From assembly GCA_018714895.1 (NCBI GenBank), contig DVMQ01000016.1:1-64000 (forward strand): a DNA stretch of 64,000 bases, written 5' to 3'. Below the pieces are notes generated by a model. The model was not told the DNA's origin. It did no database searches and was given only the letters and a program-made list of their open reading frames with translations. Below are positions 33,282-42,629 of this stretch, in pieces. This DNA comes from Coprovicinus avistercoris (lineage in GTDB: Bacteria; Actinomycetota; Coriobacteriia; Coriobacteriales; Atopobiaceae). Each line of letters begins with the position of its first letter. Position 1 is the first letter of the stretch. A program made the translations under genes and the position numbers.

Positions 33282-34154
33282 TTAGTTCCAGCCCTTACCA
33301 TCGGAGCCAAACTCAATCATGAGCTCCTTGGTGCGCTCAACAATAGCCTCGCGACCAGGCTTGAGGAGCTTACGAGGATCGTAGCCCTTGCCCTTCTGGT
33401 CGGCACCAGACTCAATGTATTCACGTGTTGCCTGAGCGAAGACAACCTGGAGGTCGGTGTTGACGTTAATCTTGGAGATACCGAGCTCAATGGCCTTCTT
33501 GATCTGGTCTACCGGAATGCCGGTACCGCCATGAAGTACGAGTGGCAGATCGCCGGTAAGAGCCTTGATCTCGCCCAAACGATCAAAGGAAAGGCCTGCC
33601 CAGTTATCGGGATACAGACCGTGAATATTGCCAATACCGCAAGCAAGGAAGTCTACGCCCAGATCGGCAATGGCCTTGCACTGCTCGGGATCTGCAAGCT
33701 CGCCAGTGGAGGCAACGCCGTCCTCTACACCGCCGATGCCGCCAACCTCAGCCTCAATGGAAAGGCCCTTGTTGTGTGCGATCTTTACGAGCTCGGCCGT
33801 ACGATCAAGGTTTGTCTGGAAATCCTTCTCGTGTGAGCCGTCATACATAATGGAAGTGAAGCCAGCCTCGATGCACTTGAAGCACTCCTCATAGGAGCCG
33901 TGATCAAGGTGAAGAGCAACAGGAACTGTGATGTTCTTATCCTCTACGAGCTGGTGAACAATCTGAGAAACGATCTTGAAGCTTGTTTGCCACTTCGCAG
34001 CGCCACCAGTGCACTGAATAATGAGCGGAGACTGGAGCTCTTCAGCAGCATCCAGAATGGAGCTCGCCCATTCAAGGTTATTGGTATTGAAGGCGCCAAT
34101 AGCGTAATGGCCTTTTTCTGCGCTTTGCAGCATGGCAGTTGCGTTAACCAACAT
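33282..34154 (-). CDS. fba: Class II fructose-bisphosphate aldolase
   Basis: 290-residue zinc aldolase of glycolysis that splits fructose 1,6-bisphosphate. Zinc-binding histidines lie in ALHLDHGS (about 84) and CGIGNIHGLY (about 180), and in LVLHGGTGIP near 208; the phosphate site segment GISKINVNTD lies near 230. ATG 34154 is chosen because GGAGG lies upstream and the family N-terminus LVNATAMLQ starts there. It is a single-gene unit with its own terminator, divergent from purL. Confidence 0.93.
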   Translation of the reverse strand: MLVNATAMLQSAEKGHYAIGAFNTNNLEWASSILDAAEELQSPLIIQCTGGAAKWQTSFKIVSQIVHQLVEDKNITVPVALHLDHGSYEECFKCIEAGFTSIMYDGSHEKDFQTNLDRTAELVKIAHNKGLSIEAEVGGIGGVEDGVASTGELADPEQCKAIADLGVDFLACGIGNIHGLYPDNWAGLSFDRLGEIKALTGDLPLVLHGGTGIPVDQIKKAIELGISKINVNTDLQVVFAQATREYIESGADQKGKGYDPRKLLKPGREAIVERTKELMIEFGSDGKGWN

Positions 34155-34373
34155 GTGAGAACCTCCGTATCGTTGGCACATGCATACCTACTGAGGCAAT
34201 AATAGCCTTTTATGACCCCTCATACCCTCATGAGAAGCCAATGGATTTCGTCTTAACCATGACAATCGGCAAGCGAGATACAAATGCCTCGCATACCACG
34301 GCATAATAAGCACGTCATAATAGAAAATCGTACGGTGTCCAAGAAAACCCCGGGATTCAGGAGGGCAAAGCAG

Positions 34374-37300
34374 ATGGTCCTACGCATCTATGTTGAGAAA
34401 AAACCTGGCTTTGATGTGGAGGCTCGTCAGCTCCTTGCTGAGCTGCGCAGCGTTGTAACAGAAGGACTTCCTGCCGATATGGCGTTACGCACCATTAATG
34501 TCTACGACGTTGAAGGTATTTCAGAAGAACTGTTTGAAAAATGTATCCCGCTTGTATTCTCGGAGCCACAGGTTGATACCGCTTCACGCGAGCTTCCCCT
34601 TGAAGGTGTCGTACTCGGCACCCCCGGAAGTGATGAAGGAATCGTGAAGACGCCTGAAAACCTTCGCGTGTTTGCGGTGGAATCACTCCCCGGCCAGTTT
34701 GATCAGCGTGCCGATTCGGCGGCTGAATGCGTTCAGCTTATTTCACAAGGTGAACGTCCACGTGTGCGCTACGCAAAGATCTACGCCCTCACCGGCGATA
34801 TTTCTGACGAAGTGCTCGAAGCTGTCAAACACTATGTCATCAACCCAGTAGAGGCACGTGAGGCTTCGCTTGCTCTGCGCGACACTCTTGCGTCCGACAT
34901 TGCAGATCCTGCACCTGTCGAGGTGCTCGATGGCTTTTTGGAGCTCGATGAGGAGGGTCTCAAGGACCTCATTGATTCGCTCGGTCTTGCAATGGATTTT
35001 GCCGACATTGCATTCTGCCAGGAGCACTTCCGCAAAGAAGGCCGCAACCCAACCATTACTGAAATTCGCGTCATTGATACCTACTGGTCAGATCACTGCC
35101 GCCACACCACATTTGGCACTGTTCTTGACGACATCACCATCGATGATGCTGTAGTTCAGCAGGCCTTTGATCGCTATATGGCCATGCGCCATGAGCTCGC
35201 TCGCGATGAGCGTCCCGTTACCCTTATGGACATGGGTACGATCGGTGCAAAATACCTCAAGCACACCGGTAAGCTCACTGGTCTGGATGAGTCTGAAGAG
35301 ATTAACGCCTGCACCGTAAAGGTCACGGTGGATGTGGATGGAGAGGATCAAGACTGGCTTTTCCTCTTCAAAAACGAGACGCACAACCACCCAACAGAAA
35401 TCGAACCTTTTGGTGGAGCAGCAACCTGCATTGGTGGCGCCATCCGCGACCCGCTTTCAGGCCGCAGTTATGTGTATCAAGCCATGCGTGTAACCGGTGC
35501 AGCCGATCCAACCGTTCCGGTTTCTCAAACACTTCCCGGTAAGCTTCCCCAGCGAAAGCTTGTTACCACTGCCGCCGCTGGTTACTCAAGCTACGGCAAC
35601 CAAATTGGTCTTGCCACCGGACAGGTCTCTGAGCTCTACCACCCTGGCTATGTAGCCAAACGCATGGAAGTTGGTGCAGTTGTCGGCGCTACCCCAGCAA
35701 ATCATGTACGCCGCGAAGAGCCTGCACCTGGCGATAAGATCATTCTTCTTGGTGGCCGCACGGGACGCGATGGCATTGGCGGTGCCACCGGTTCTTCCAA
35801 AGCTCACAACACAGAATCCATCGAGAAAGATGGTGCAGAAGTCCAAAAGGGTAACGCCCCTATGGAGCGCAAGCTGCAGCGCCTGTTCCGCCGTGGCGAT
35901 GCGTGCCGTCTCATTAAGCGCTGCAACGACTTTGGTGCAGGTGGCGTATCAGTAGCTGTAGGCGAGCTTGCAGATGGCCTTCTCATCAATCTCGATAAGA
36001 TGACAAAGAAATATGAAGGCCTCGATGGCACCGAGCTTGCTATCTCCGAAAGCCAGGAGCGCATGGCTGTAGCAGTAGCTGCCTCTGACGTAGATGAATT
36101 CATGAGCTATGCTCACGAAGAGAACCTTGAAGCAACGGTAATTGCCGAGGTTACGTCTGAGAAGCGCGTGCGCATGACATGGCGCGACGACATTATTGTT
36201 GATCTGTCACGCGAATTCCTCGCATCCAACGGTGCTCCTAAGCATCAGACAGTCCATATCCTTCCCAGGCAGACCTGGCAGCCAGCTTGGCAAGGAACCA
36301 ATCTTTTAGAGCGCATGGAAGCGCTTGTCTCCGACTTGAATGTTGCATCCAACAAAGGCCTTTCCGAGCGCTTTGACTCCACCATTGGCGCCGCGACAGT
36401 GCTCATGCCCTTTGGTGGCAAAACACAGCTCACGCCCTCTCAGGCCATGGTTGCCAAGTTCCCTGTGGATGGTGAAACCACCACCGTCTCTGGCATGGCT
36501 TGGGGCTTCAACCCCTACCTTATGAGCGAAGACCAATTTGCAGGTGCGTATCTTTCCGTTGTAGAAAGTATCGCCAAGCTGGTGGCCACTGGCTTCTCGC
36601 ACACAGATGCCTATCTCTCATTCCAAGAGTATTTCGAGCGTCTGCGCGATGTGCCTGAGCGCTGGGGTAAGCCCGCTGCAGCAGTACTCGGCGCGCTTAT
36701 GGCGCAGGCAGATCTTGGCGTTGGCGCTATTGGTGGTAAGGACTCTATGTCCGGATCCTTTGAAGACCTCGATGTACCACCCACGCTCGTCTCATTTGCC
36801 GTTGCCACCGGATCGCTTAACCAGATTGTCTCCCCTGAATTCAAGGCTGCCGGTCATCGAGTTATCTGCGTCGCTCCTGCCCACTATGGCGAGGATTGGC
36901 GTCCCGACGTTAACGGGCTTCTCGACACCTTTAGTCTGGTTGAACAGCTTGTAAGAGATGGCGCCGCATGCGCTATTTCCACTCCTGGCTATGGCGGAAC
37001 AGCAGAGGCTCTGTTCAAGATGGCACTTGGCAATCGCATTGGTCTTACGCTTGACACTCACGTGTCCATCGACAACCTGTTTGCTCCTGCTTACGGCAGC
37101 TTCATCATTGAGCTTGCTGACGAAGCAGCTCTTCCCGAATCAACTGACACGGTCCTTGTCCAAGAGCTTGGCCAGACAGGAGCTGACTACACCCTTTCCA
37201 CGGGCGAAGAAACCGTTGATCTTGCACACCTGCAGGAGATATGGGAAGGCGCACTTGAGGGCGTATTCCCCTACAGAAGCGCCGGCGATAAGAGCGCCGA

Positions 37301-38180
37301 GAGCACACCGGTTGCACCTATCACCTACAACTGTGCCACCGAAGAGCGCATTCAAACTGTCTATGACGGAGCAACCTTTGCACATCCGCGCGTTATTATC
37401 CCTGTCTTCCCTGGCAATAACTGCGAATACGACAGTGCACGTGCCTTCCGCCAGGCGGGCGCTCTAGTAGATACCTTTGTGATCAATAACCTTTCACCTC
37501 AAGCGGTAGCTGAAAGCACCCGTGAGCTGGCCCGCCGCATTCGTGAAAGCCAGATCGTTATGATCCCTGGTGGTTTCTCAGGCGGCGATGAGCCTGAAGG
37601 CTCGGCTAAGTTCATCACGTCATTTTTCCGTGCCCCTGAGGTAACCGAGGCTGTTCGTGATCTGTTGCAAAACCGCGATGGCCTTATGCTCGGCATTTGC
37701 AATGGCTTCCAGGCGCTCGTAAAGCTTGGACTCGTGCCTTACGGCGATATTGTTGATGCCACACCCAACGCCCCAACACTCACGTTTAATACCATCGGAC
37801 GGCACCAGAGCCGTTTGGTACGTACGCGCGTAGCAAGCGATCTTTCTCCATGGCTGTCCGCATGCAAGACCGGCGAAATATATACCGTTGCTATTTCGCA
37901 CGGCGAGGGTCGCTTTGTTGCAAACGACCAGGTATGCGCAGAGCTACAAGCCGGCGGACAAATTGCCACGCAATATGTTGACGAGACTGGCAATCCCAGC
38001 ATGGATCTCTCAGTTAATCCGAACGGCTCAATCCTTGCCATCGAAGGCATTACAAGCCCCGACGGTCGTGTCTTTGGCAAGATGGGCCATGTGGAGCGCC
38101 GTGGACAAGATCTCTATCAAAATGTTCCTGGCGAGAAATACATGCCTATCTTTGAAAGCGGTGTCGCCTACTTCTCGTAA
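34374..38180 (+). CDS. purL: Phosphoribosylformylglycinamidine synthase, one-piece PurL
   Basis: 1268-residue form of FGAM synthase, the fourth step of purine synthesis, with PurS-, PurL- and PurQ-like parts in one chain. Residues 1-230 are the PurS-like N-terminal part (VLRIYVEKKPGFDVEA). The synthetase core has DTYWSDHCRHTTF near 238 and KNETHNHPTEIEPFGGAATC near 340. The C-terminal glutamine amidotransferase has VFPGNNCEYDSARAF near 1010 and the catalytic Cys in LGICNGFQALVKLG near 1108. ATG 34374 is preferred for AGGAGGG about nine bases upstream; the open frame extends to 34284 without similarity. No other pur gene is adjacent. Confidence 0.94.
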   Translation: MVLRIYVEKKPGFDVEARQLLAELRSVVTEGLPADMALRTINVYDVEGISEELFEKCIPLVFSEPQVDTASRELPLEGVVLGTPGSDEGIVKTPENLRVFAVESLPGQFDQRADSAAECVQLISQGERPRVRYAKIYALTGDISDEVLEAVKHYVINPVEAREASLALRDTLASDIADPAPVEVLDGFLELDEEGLKDLIDSLGLAMDFADIAFCQEHFRKEGRNPTITEIRVIDTYWSDHCRHTTFGTVLDDITIDDAVVQQAFDRYMAMRHELARDERPVTLMDMGTIGAKYLKHTGKLTGLDESEEINACTVKVTVDVDGEDQDWLFLFKNETHNHPTEIEPFGGAATCIGGAIRDPLSGRSYVYQAMRVTGAADPTVPVSQTLPGKLPQRKLVTTAAAGYSSYGNQIGLATGQVSELYHPGYVAKRMEVGAVVGATPANHVRREEPAPGDKIILLGGRTGRDGIGGATGSSKAHNTESIEKDGAEVQKGNAPMERKLQRLFRRGDACRLIKRCNDFGAGGVSVAVGELADGLLINLDKMTKKYEGLDGTELAISESQERMAVAVAASDVDEFMSYAHEENLEATVIAEVTSEKRVRMTWRDDIIVDLSREFLASNGAPKHQTVHILPRQTWQPAWQGTNLLERMEALVSDLNVASNKGLSERFDSTIGAATVLMPFGGKTQLTPSQAMVAKFPVDGETTTVSGMAWGFNPYLMSEDQFAGAYLSVVESIAKLVATGFSHTDAYLSFQEYFERLRDVPERWGKPAAAVLGALMAQADLGVGAIGGKDSMSGSFEDLDVPPTLVSFAVATGSLNQIVSPEFKAAGHRVICVAPAHYGEDWRPDVNGLLDTFSLVEQLVRDGAACAISTPGYGGTAEALFKMALGNRIGLTLDTHVSIDNLFAPAYGSFIIELADEAALPESTDTVLVQELGQTGADYTLSTGEETVDLAHLQEIWEGALEGVFPYRSAGDKSAESTPVAPITYNCATEERIQTVYDGATFAHPRVIIPVFPGNNCEYDSARAFRQAGALVDTFVINNLSPQAVAESTRELARRIRESQIVMIPGGFSGGDEPEGSAKFITSFFRAPEVTEAVRDLLQNRDGLMLGICNGFQALVKLGLVPYGDIVDATPNAPTLTFNTIGRHQSRLVRTRVASDLSPWLSACKTGEIYTVAISHGEGRFVANDQVCAELQAGGQIATQYVDETGNPSMDLSVNPNGSILAIEGITSPDGRVFGKMGHVERRGQDLYQNVPGEKYMPIFESGVAYFS

Positions 38181-38232
38181 CGTTTCAACATGTGGCTGGT
38201 AGTACTTAACACTTAGTTTGGAGGGAGTCGAA

Positions 38233-38781
38233 ATGAGTTTTCTTGAGTTAGCACAAGCGCGTTACTCTGAGCGTCACTTCGCATCTACGCCCCTTGAACC
38301 TGAGAAGCTTGAGTACATCTTGGAGGCTGGTCGCCTCGCTCCCACTGCAGAAAACTACCAGCCACAACGCATTTTGGTTGTGCAAAGCCCGGAAGGACTC
38401 AAACGCATCGATGCTTGCACGAAATGCCGCTTCGGCGCACCTTGCGTACTCATCTTGGCCTACGATCTAAAAGCCTCTGCACATAACCCAGATGTTGTGG
38501 ACTATGGCATTGTTGATACGTCAATCGTGGGTACGCAAATCTCACTTGCTGCAGAAGATGTAGGCATAAAAAGCTGTTGGGTGGGGCTTATCGATCCACC
38601 CGAGCTGCGCAGGCAATTCTCAATCCCTGCAAGCTATCGCATTGTCGCGGTTATGCCACTCGGGTATCCCAGCGATAAAAGTCGCCCTTCATACCTACAT
38701 CGGCGTCGCAAGCCCCTCGAGGAAACAGTCTTCTTTGAACACTATCCCCAACCAGCCTCACAGCCCGAAACGGAGGAATAG
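38233..38781 (+). CDS. Nitroreductase-family flavoprotein
   Basis: 182 residues with the FMN-dependent nitroreductase fold: MSFLELAQARYSERHF at the N-terminus, AGRLAPTAENYQP (about 40), SIVGTQISLAAEDVGI (about 95), and the C-terminal VMPLGYPSDK. A short Cys pair (CTKCRFGAPC) lies near 62. It reduces quinones, nitro compounds or enones with NAD(P)H; the substrate is unknown. ATG 38233 follows GGAGGGAG. It ends one base before the queD TTG. Confidence 0.85.
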   Translation: MSFLELAQARYSERHFASTPLEPEKLEYILEAGRLAPTAENYQPQRILVVQSPEGLKRIDACTKCRFGAPCVLILAYDLKASAHNPDVVDYGIVDTSIVGTQISLAAEDVGIKSCWVGLIDPPELRRQFSIPASYRIVAVMPLGYPSDKSRPSYLHRRRKPLEETVFFEHYPQPASQPETEE

Positions 38782-38782
38782 C

Positions 38783-39232
38783 TTGTACGGATTACAGGCC
38801 GAGGCGCATTTTGACAGCGCGCACTTTCTTACAAACTACCATGGCAAATGTGAAAATCTTCATGGCCATCGCTGGCGCATAGTTGCCACCATCACCACCG
38901 AAAACCTTGCCGATGGTTTGGCAGACAATGGCACCTCGCGCGATATGGTGTTGGATTTTGGCGCCTTTAAGCGTCTGGTTGCCGAAATCGCCGACGAGCT
39001 GGATCATACCTTTTTGGTTGAGGAAGGCTCCCTTGCCCCTTCAACGATTGCAGCTCTTGAAGCTGAAGGGTTTTCGCTCACGATACTCCCCTTCCGCACC
39101 ACCGCCGAAAATCTCGCTCGTTGGATATTTGAACGACTCGTTGAGCGCAGCTTGCCAGTCTCACAGGTTGAGGTAGATGAGACCCCCAATAACCGTGCTT
39201 TCTACAGCCGCTCCCCTGAGGTTGCCAGCTAA
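38783..39232 (+). CDS. queD: 6-carboxytetrahydropterin synthase QueD (TTG start)
   Basis: 149 residues of the PTPS family: zinc histidines in DSAHFL and NLHGHRWRI, a DFGAFKRLVAEIADELDHTFL segment, and the C-terminal VEVDETPNNRAFY with the family Glu. It makes the pterin precursor of queuosine-type tRNA modification. TTG 38783 is chosen since GGAGG lies six bases upstream and similarity starts with LQAEAHFDSAHF; no in-frame ATG or GTG is better placed. No queC, queE or queF gene is in the window. Confidence 0.9.
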   Translation: MYGLQAEAHFDSAHFLTNYHGKCENLHGHRWRIVATITTENLADGLADNGTSRDMVLDFGAFKRLVAEIADELDHTFLVEEGSLAPSTIAALEAEGFSLTILPFRTTAENLARWIFERLVERSLPVSQVEVDETPNNRAFYSRSPEVAS

Positions 39233-39270
39233 ATCATAAGGGCTTATCTGCTCCATCTGCTGGCTCAGGT

Positions 39271-39885
39271 TTACTTCGATCGACGTCCGCTCCTTTGGCT
39301 TTTTGCCGAGCGGGCGTTTTTCTCTTTGCGCACACTGTAACCAAAGGTGCCGAGCTTCTCCCCTAACGCGTAATACTCACCATGGGAATAGGCGGTAAGA
39401 TCTGCACGCGCCAAATCGAGTTTTCCTGAAGTATCGAGAAGAGCATCGTCAACCTGTACAGCGGTAATCTCAGCCAAAAACAAGTCATGGCTTCCCAACT
39501 TCTCGATCTTGGTAACTTTGCATTCGAGGTTGACGGGAGACTCTGCAATAAGGGGTGCATAGCTCAGAGTTGCTGCCGGTTCTGGCGTAAGCTTCATTTC
39601 CTGCCACTTATCCACATCAGCACCAGAGCGCACGCCACACCAATCGCAAGCATATTGAAGCTTACGAGAGGTTAGATTGATAACAAACTCGCGAGAATCG
39701 CAGAGCAATGCATGGCTAAAACGCCGCGGCATTACCGAGATGGAAACCATGGGTGGATTGGAGCATACCGTTCCTGCCCAAGCAACCGTTATGATGTTTG
39801 ATCTACCGTCTCGGTCGGCAGTGCTCACCATGACTGCTGGCACTGGATAAAGCATGTTCCCACCACGCCAAACGGTTTTTGCCAT
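39271..39885 (-). CDS. Flavin reductase-like FMN-binding protein (split barrel)
   Basis: About 204 residues of the flavin-reductase-like family. The FMN split barrel spans residues 10-170 with YPVPAVMVSTAD, SNIITVAWAGTV and PPMVSISVMPRRFS, then REFVINLTS. The C-terminal tail is short and strongly basic. ATG 39885 gives better ribosome-site spacing than ATG 39888. It is convergent with queD. A redox role with a flavin is likely; the partner is unknown. Confidence 0.88.
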   Translation of the reverse strand: MAKTVWRGGNMLYPVPAVMVSTADRDGRSNIITVAWAGTVCSNPPMVSISVMPRRFSHALLCDSREFVINLTSRKLQYACDWCGVRSGADVDKWQEMKLTPEPAATLSYAPLIAESPVNLECKVTKIEKLGSHDLFLAEITAVQVDDALLDTSGKLDLARADLTAYSHGEYYALGEKLGTFGYSVRKEKNARSAKSQRSGRRSK

Positions 39886-40072
39886 CATCAACCTTTCTTC
39901 TCTGCCCTACACAGCTCAACTCTACCGAAGTTTTTATAAAAACCAAACTATCTGTCGGAATCTATTCAAGCATTACTCCTTGGTAAAGGGTCTTTCAGGT
40001 CTCGCGTCAAGAGCAAAAATAGCCTAGAGTAATACCCTGTGGATACGAAACTGAAGGGAGCTCAATCCGGCC

Positions 40073-40618
40073 ATGGCCCAGAACTCACGATTCAAAATTA
40101 GTCACCTTGTTGGCGTTCTTCTCGCTGCAATCGCCCTTGTCGGCACTGTTATTTGGCTTGTTGCCCGTATGGGTATGGATCTCAATATGGCAGCAGCGAC
40201 CGTTACCATAGGCCTCGCCCTTATTGGCCTGTGCTTTTATTGGCTGCAAAGGCAGCTGGATCACAACAGGCGCACCAACGATCGCACGCTCGTTGTTGAG
40301 CCTATTCTTGAGACCTATCGTACAACTCACAACAAAAAGCGCCTGCTGCGCGAGTATGACGAGTGGGCTAAGGGCAGCCACGACTACGAGGTTCAAGACC
40401 AGTTCCTTATGGACGTTATTACCCTGCTGGTAAAAGATGGGCATAATTTTGAGGCCAGAATGCGTCTCGATGAGCTTGATGATCTCGCTTTTACCGATGA
40501 GCAGGCGGCAGAGGCACGCCGATTCCGCCAGGTTGTGGAAGAGCGCATTCGTATTAACAAAGAACGTGCCGCTCGAGAGAAAAACGACGACTCCTCAGCT
40601 GAAAAGAGCGAGAAGTAG
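40073..40618 (+). CDS. Two-TM membrane protein, paralogue 1
   Basis: 181 residues, not recognised. Two hydrophobic segments lie at about 11-31 and 41-58. A soluble domain follows: VVEPILETYRTTHNKKRLLREYDEWAKG, then an Ala/Glu/Arg-rich helical tail ending in Lys/Glu/Asp/Ser. The protein shares layout and motifs with the next gene (PIL-x-x-Y, YDEWA/YEEWA, HxFEARMR), so the pair arose by duplication. ATG 40073 has AAGGGAG about 11 bases upstream. Confidence 0.8.
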   Translation: MAQNSRFKISHLVGVLLAAIALVGTVIWLVARMGMDLNMAAATVTIGLALIGLCFYWLQRQLDHNRRTNDRTLVVEPILETYRTTHNKKRLLREYDEWAKGSHDYEVQDQFLMDVITLLVKDGHNFEARMRLDELDDLAFTDEQAAEARRFRQVVEERIRINKERAAREKNDDSSAEKSEK

Positions 40619-40698
40619 GTTATTTTTCTATCTGCACGTTTTTTCAGGATTGTATAAATCGGTACTAAATGGCGTCCTTTATGCCAGAAGGGACTTTT

Positions 40699-41307
40699 AT
40701 GGCCAAGCGTAAAGACGGGTCCATGCTTCCTAAAATTGCGCAGGTAATCTTGATTATTACTTGTTGCGCAGCCGCTCTTCTTTTGCAGAACTGGTTCATG
40801 TCGGACTTGCATTTTCATCCGCTCCTTGCGGGCGGTGCTACCGTCGTGGTCGTTTTGGCCTTTGCTGGCATTAGCTATATAGCGCTGCGTCTCACGCATA
40901 AGGCTAATCAAAAGGACGATATCCGAACCATCGATCCCATTCTTAACGCCTACGAAGAATCCGACTCCAAGCGTCAGCTTGCTCGAGATTACGAAGAGTG
41001 GGCCGCAGGCGAACATACAAAAATCGTCCGTGTACAGATGCTCGAGCGTATGGCTATGGCTCTTGCACGCCATGGACATGCTTTTGAGGCGCGCATGCGC
41101 GCGGATCAGCTCGAAGAACTTGCCTCAACTGATGCTGAACATGCTTCGGTCGAGAAATTCCGCGAAGTCCTAGAGAAAGCCATCTCTGAGATGCGTGCCG
41201 AGAAGACCGACGATACCGCTGATGAAGCGTCATCAGATCATGCAACAACATCTGATGAGAGCGACTCAAACAAGGATTCAGACAACGACTCAGATGTGAC
41301 CGAGTAA
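40699..41307 (+). CDS. Two-TM membrane protein, paralogue 2
   Basis: About 202 residues, not recognised. Two hydrophobic segments lie near residues 11-30 and 42-60. The soluble part is like the preceding gene: TIDPILNAYEESDSKRQL, YEEWAAGEHT, GHAFEARMRADQLEELAST. The tail (last 40 residues) is almost only Ser, Asp, Glu, Thr and Ala. ATG 40699 follows AGAAGGGAC; an upstream frame extension is possible. It lies 80 bases after paralogue 1 on the same strand. A terminator follows. Confidence 0.8.
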   Translation: MAKRKDGSMLPKIAQVILIITCCAAALLLQNWFMSDLHFHPLLAGGATVVVVLAFAGISYIALRLTHKANQKDDIRTIDPILNAYEESDSKRQLARDYEEWAAGEHTKIVRVQMLERMAMALARHGHAFEARMRADQLEELASTDAEHASVEKFREVLEKAISEMRAEKTDDTADEASSDHATTSDESDSNKDSDNDSDVTE

Positions 41308-41351
41308 CAGGCGTAATTGCGCTTTGCCTACAAACTTTTGCACGCATGATA

Positions 41352-41382
41352 AAAGCACAGCAGTCAAAAACTGCTGTGCTTT
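41352..41382. terminator. Bidirectional intrinsic terminator
   Basis: 12-bp inverted repeat AAAGCACAGCAG / CTGCTGTGCTTT with a seven-base loop, between converging genes 40699-41307 and ilvE. A and T runs on each side let it serve both directions. Confidence 0.85.
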
Positions 41383-41418
41383 GTTGTGACGTTCTGAAAA
41401 GCTGACCAGGATGCGCTC

Positions 41419-42459
41419 TTAGCAGACCTTTACGACCCAGCCGTAGCGATCCTCAATCTCGCCATCCTGAATACCGGTTAAGGTCTCACGGAGCTTAGCC
41501 ATGACAGGTCCCACGTGCTCCATACCGCCTTCACCAAAGATAATTTCGGTGTCGCCATTTACAACCTTGCCAACAGGGCTAATAACGGCTGCGGTGCCGC
41601 ACATGCCGCACTCAACAAACTCTCCGGAGGCAACCTCCTCGAACGTAACAGGACGCTCAACAACCGTCATGCCCAGCATGTCACGTGCAACCTGGACAAG
41701 GCTACGGCGAGTAATCGAAGGAAGAATGGAGTTTGTTGCAGACTGTGGCACTACAATTGTGCCTTCCTTATCAACAAACATAAAGTTCGCGCCACCGGAC
41801 TCTTCGACATAGGTATGAGTCTGGGGATCGAGGAACATATTGTCAGCAAAGCCCTCTTTGTGGGCCTCAACGCTTGGATACAGGCTCATGGCGTAGTTAA
41901 GGCCGGCCTTAATAGCACCGGTGCCATGCGGAGCAGCACGGTCATACTCAGGAACCTTAACAGCAACCGGCTTAACACCACCAGAGTAATAGGGGCCTAC
42001 AGGTGTAACAAGAATACGGAACTCATATGCATCGGCTGGAGAAACGCCAATAACCTCACCTGTAGCAACCATGAAGGGGCGCACATACAGCGTAGCTCCC
42101 GATCCAAAAGGCGGCACCCATGCCTCGTTTGCCTTAACTACTGTTTTAACAGCCTCGACAAACTTATCCTCTGGGAACGGCGGCATAACAATGCGACGGG
42201 CAGAGTCGGCCATACGGCTTGCATTAAGATCGGGACGGAAGCAAACAATGTCACCAGACTTGGTGGTGTACGCCTTAAGACCCTCAAATACCTCCTGGCA
42301 GTAATGGAAGATGCCAGCGCACTCAGAGAGTGTAAGTGTGTGATCTGACGTAAGGTGTCCTTCACCCCAAGCACCATCACGATATTCGCATACATAGCTG
42401 TAGTCGGTAGGTTGATACGCAAAACCGAGGCTACCCCAGTCGATATCCTTCTTTTCCAT
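41419..42459 (-). CDS. ilvE: Branched-chain amino acid aminotransferase
   Basis: 346-residue class IV PLP aminotransferase that makes or degrades Leu, Ile and Val. The PLP Lys lies in TGAIKAGLNYAMSL (about 195), the family segment YVEESGGANFMFVD near 236, and LPSITRRSLVQVARD near 266. ATG 42459 is chosen because GGAAG lies upstream and MEKKDIDWGSLGF aligns with the family start; the open frame extends 23 codons further back. It is a single-gene unit that ends at a bidirectional terminator. Confidence 0.93.
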   Translation of the reverse strand: MEKKDIDWGSLGFAYQPTDYSYVCEYRDGAWGEGHLTSDHTLTLSECAGIFHYCQEVFEGLKAYTTKSGDIVCFRPDLNASRMADSARRIVMPPFPEDKFVEAVKTVVKANEAWVPPFGSGATLYVRPFMVATGEVIGVSPADAYEFRILVTPVGPYYSGGVKPVAVKVPEYDRAAPHGTGAIKAGLNYAMSLYPSVEAHKEGFADNMFLDPQTHTYVEESGGANFMFVDKEGTIVVPQSATNSILPSITRRSLVQVARDMLGMTVVERPVTFEEVASGEFVECGMCGTAAVISPVGKVVNGDTEIIFGEGGMEHVGPVMAKLRETLTGIQDGEIEDRYGWVVKVC

Positions 42460-42629
42460 TACGTGCTTCCTTTCCACGTTTTTCTTCCATCCGACTTGGT
42501 GGTCCGTCAGAAAGTGTACTACTGACAAAGACTTTGTACGTCAATTTGAAGAGATGTGAAACAAGTCTGATAAGAGTCTGAGACAATCTTTTGGTACGTT
42601 CTCTTTCTAACACGTGAGATTGGAACTAT

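Noticed and set aside
41515..42348. 277-residue plus-strand open frame opposite ilvE
   Set aside because: Antisense shadow of a confidently assigned aminotransferase gene; composition is low in conserved features.
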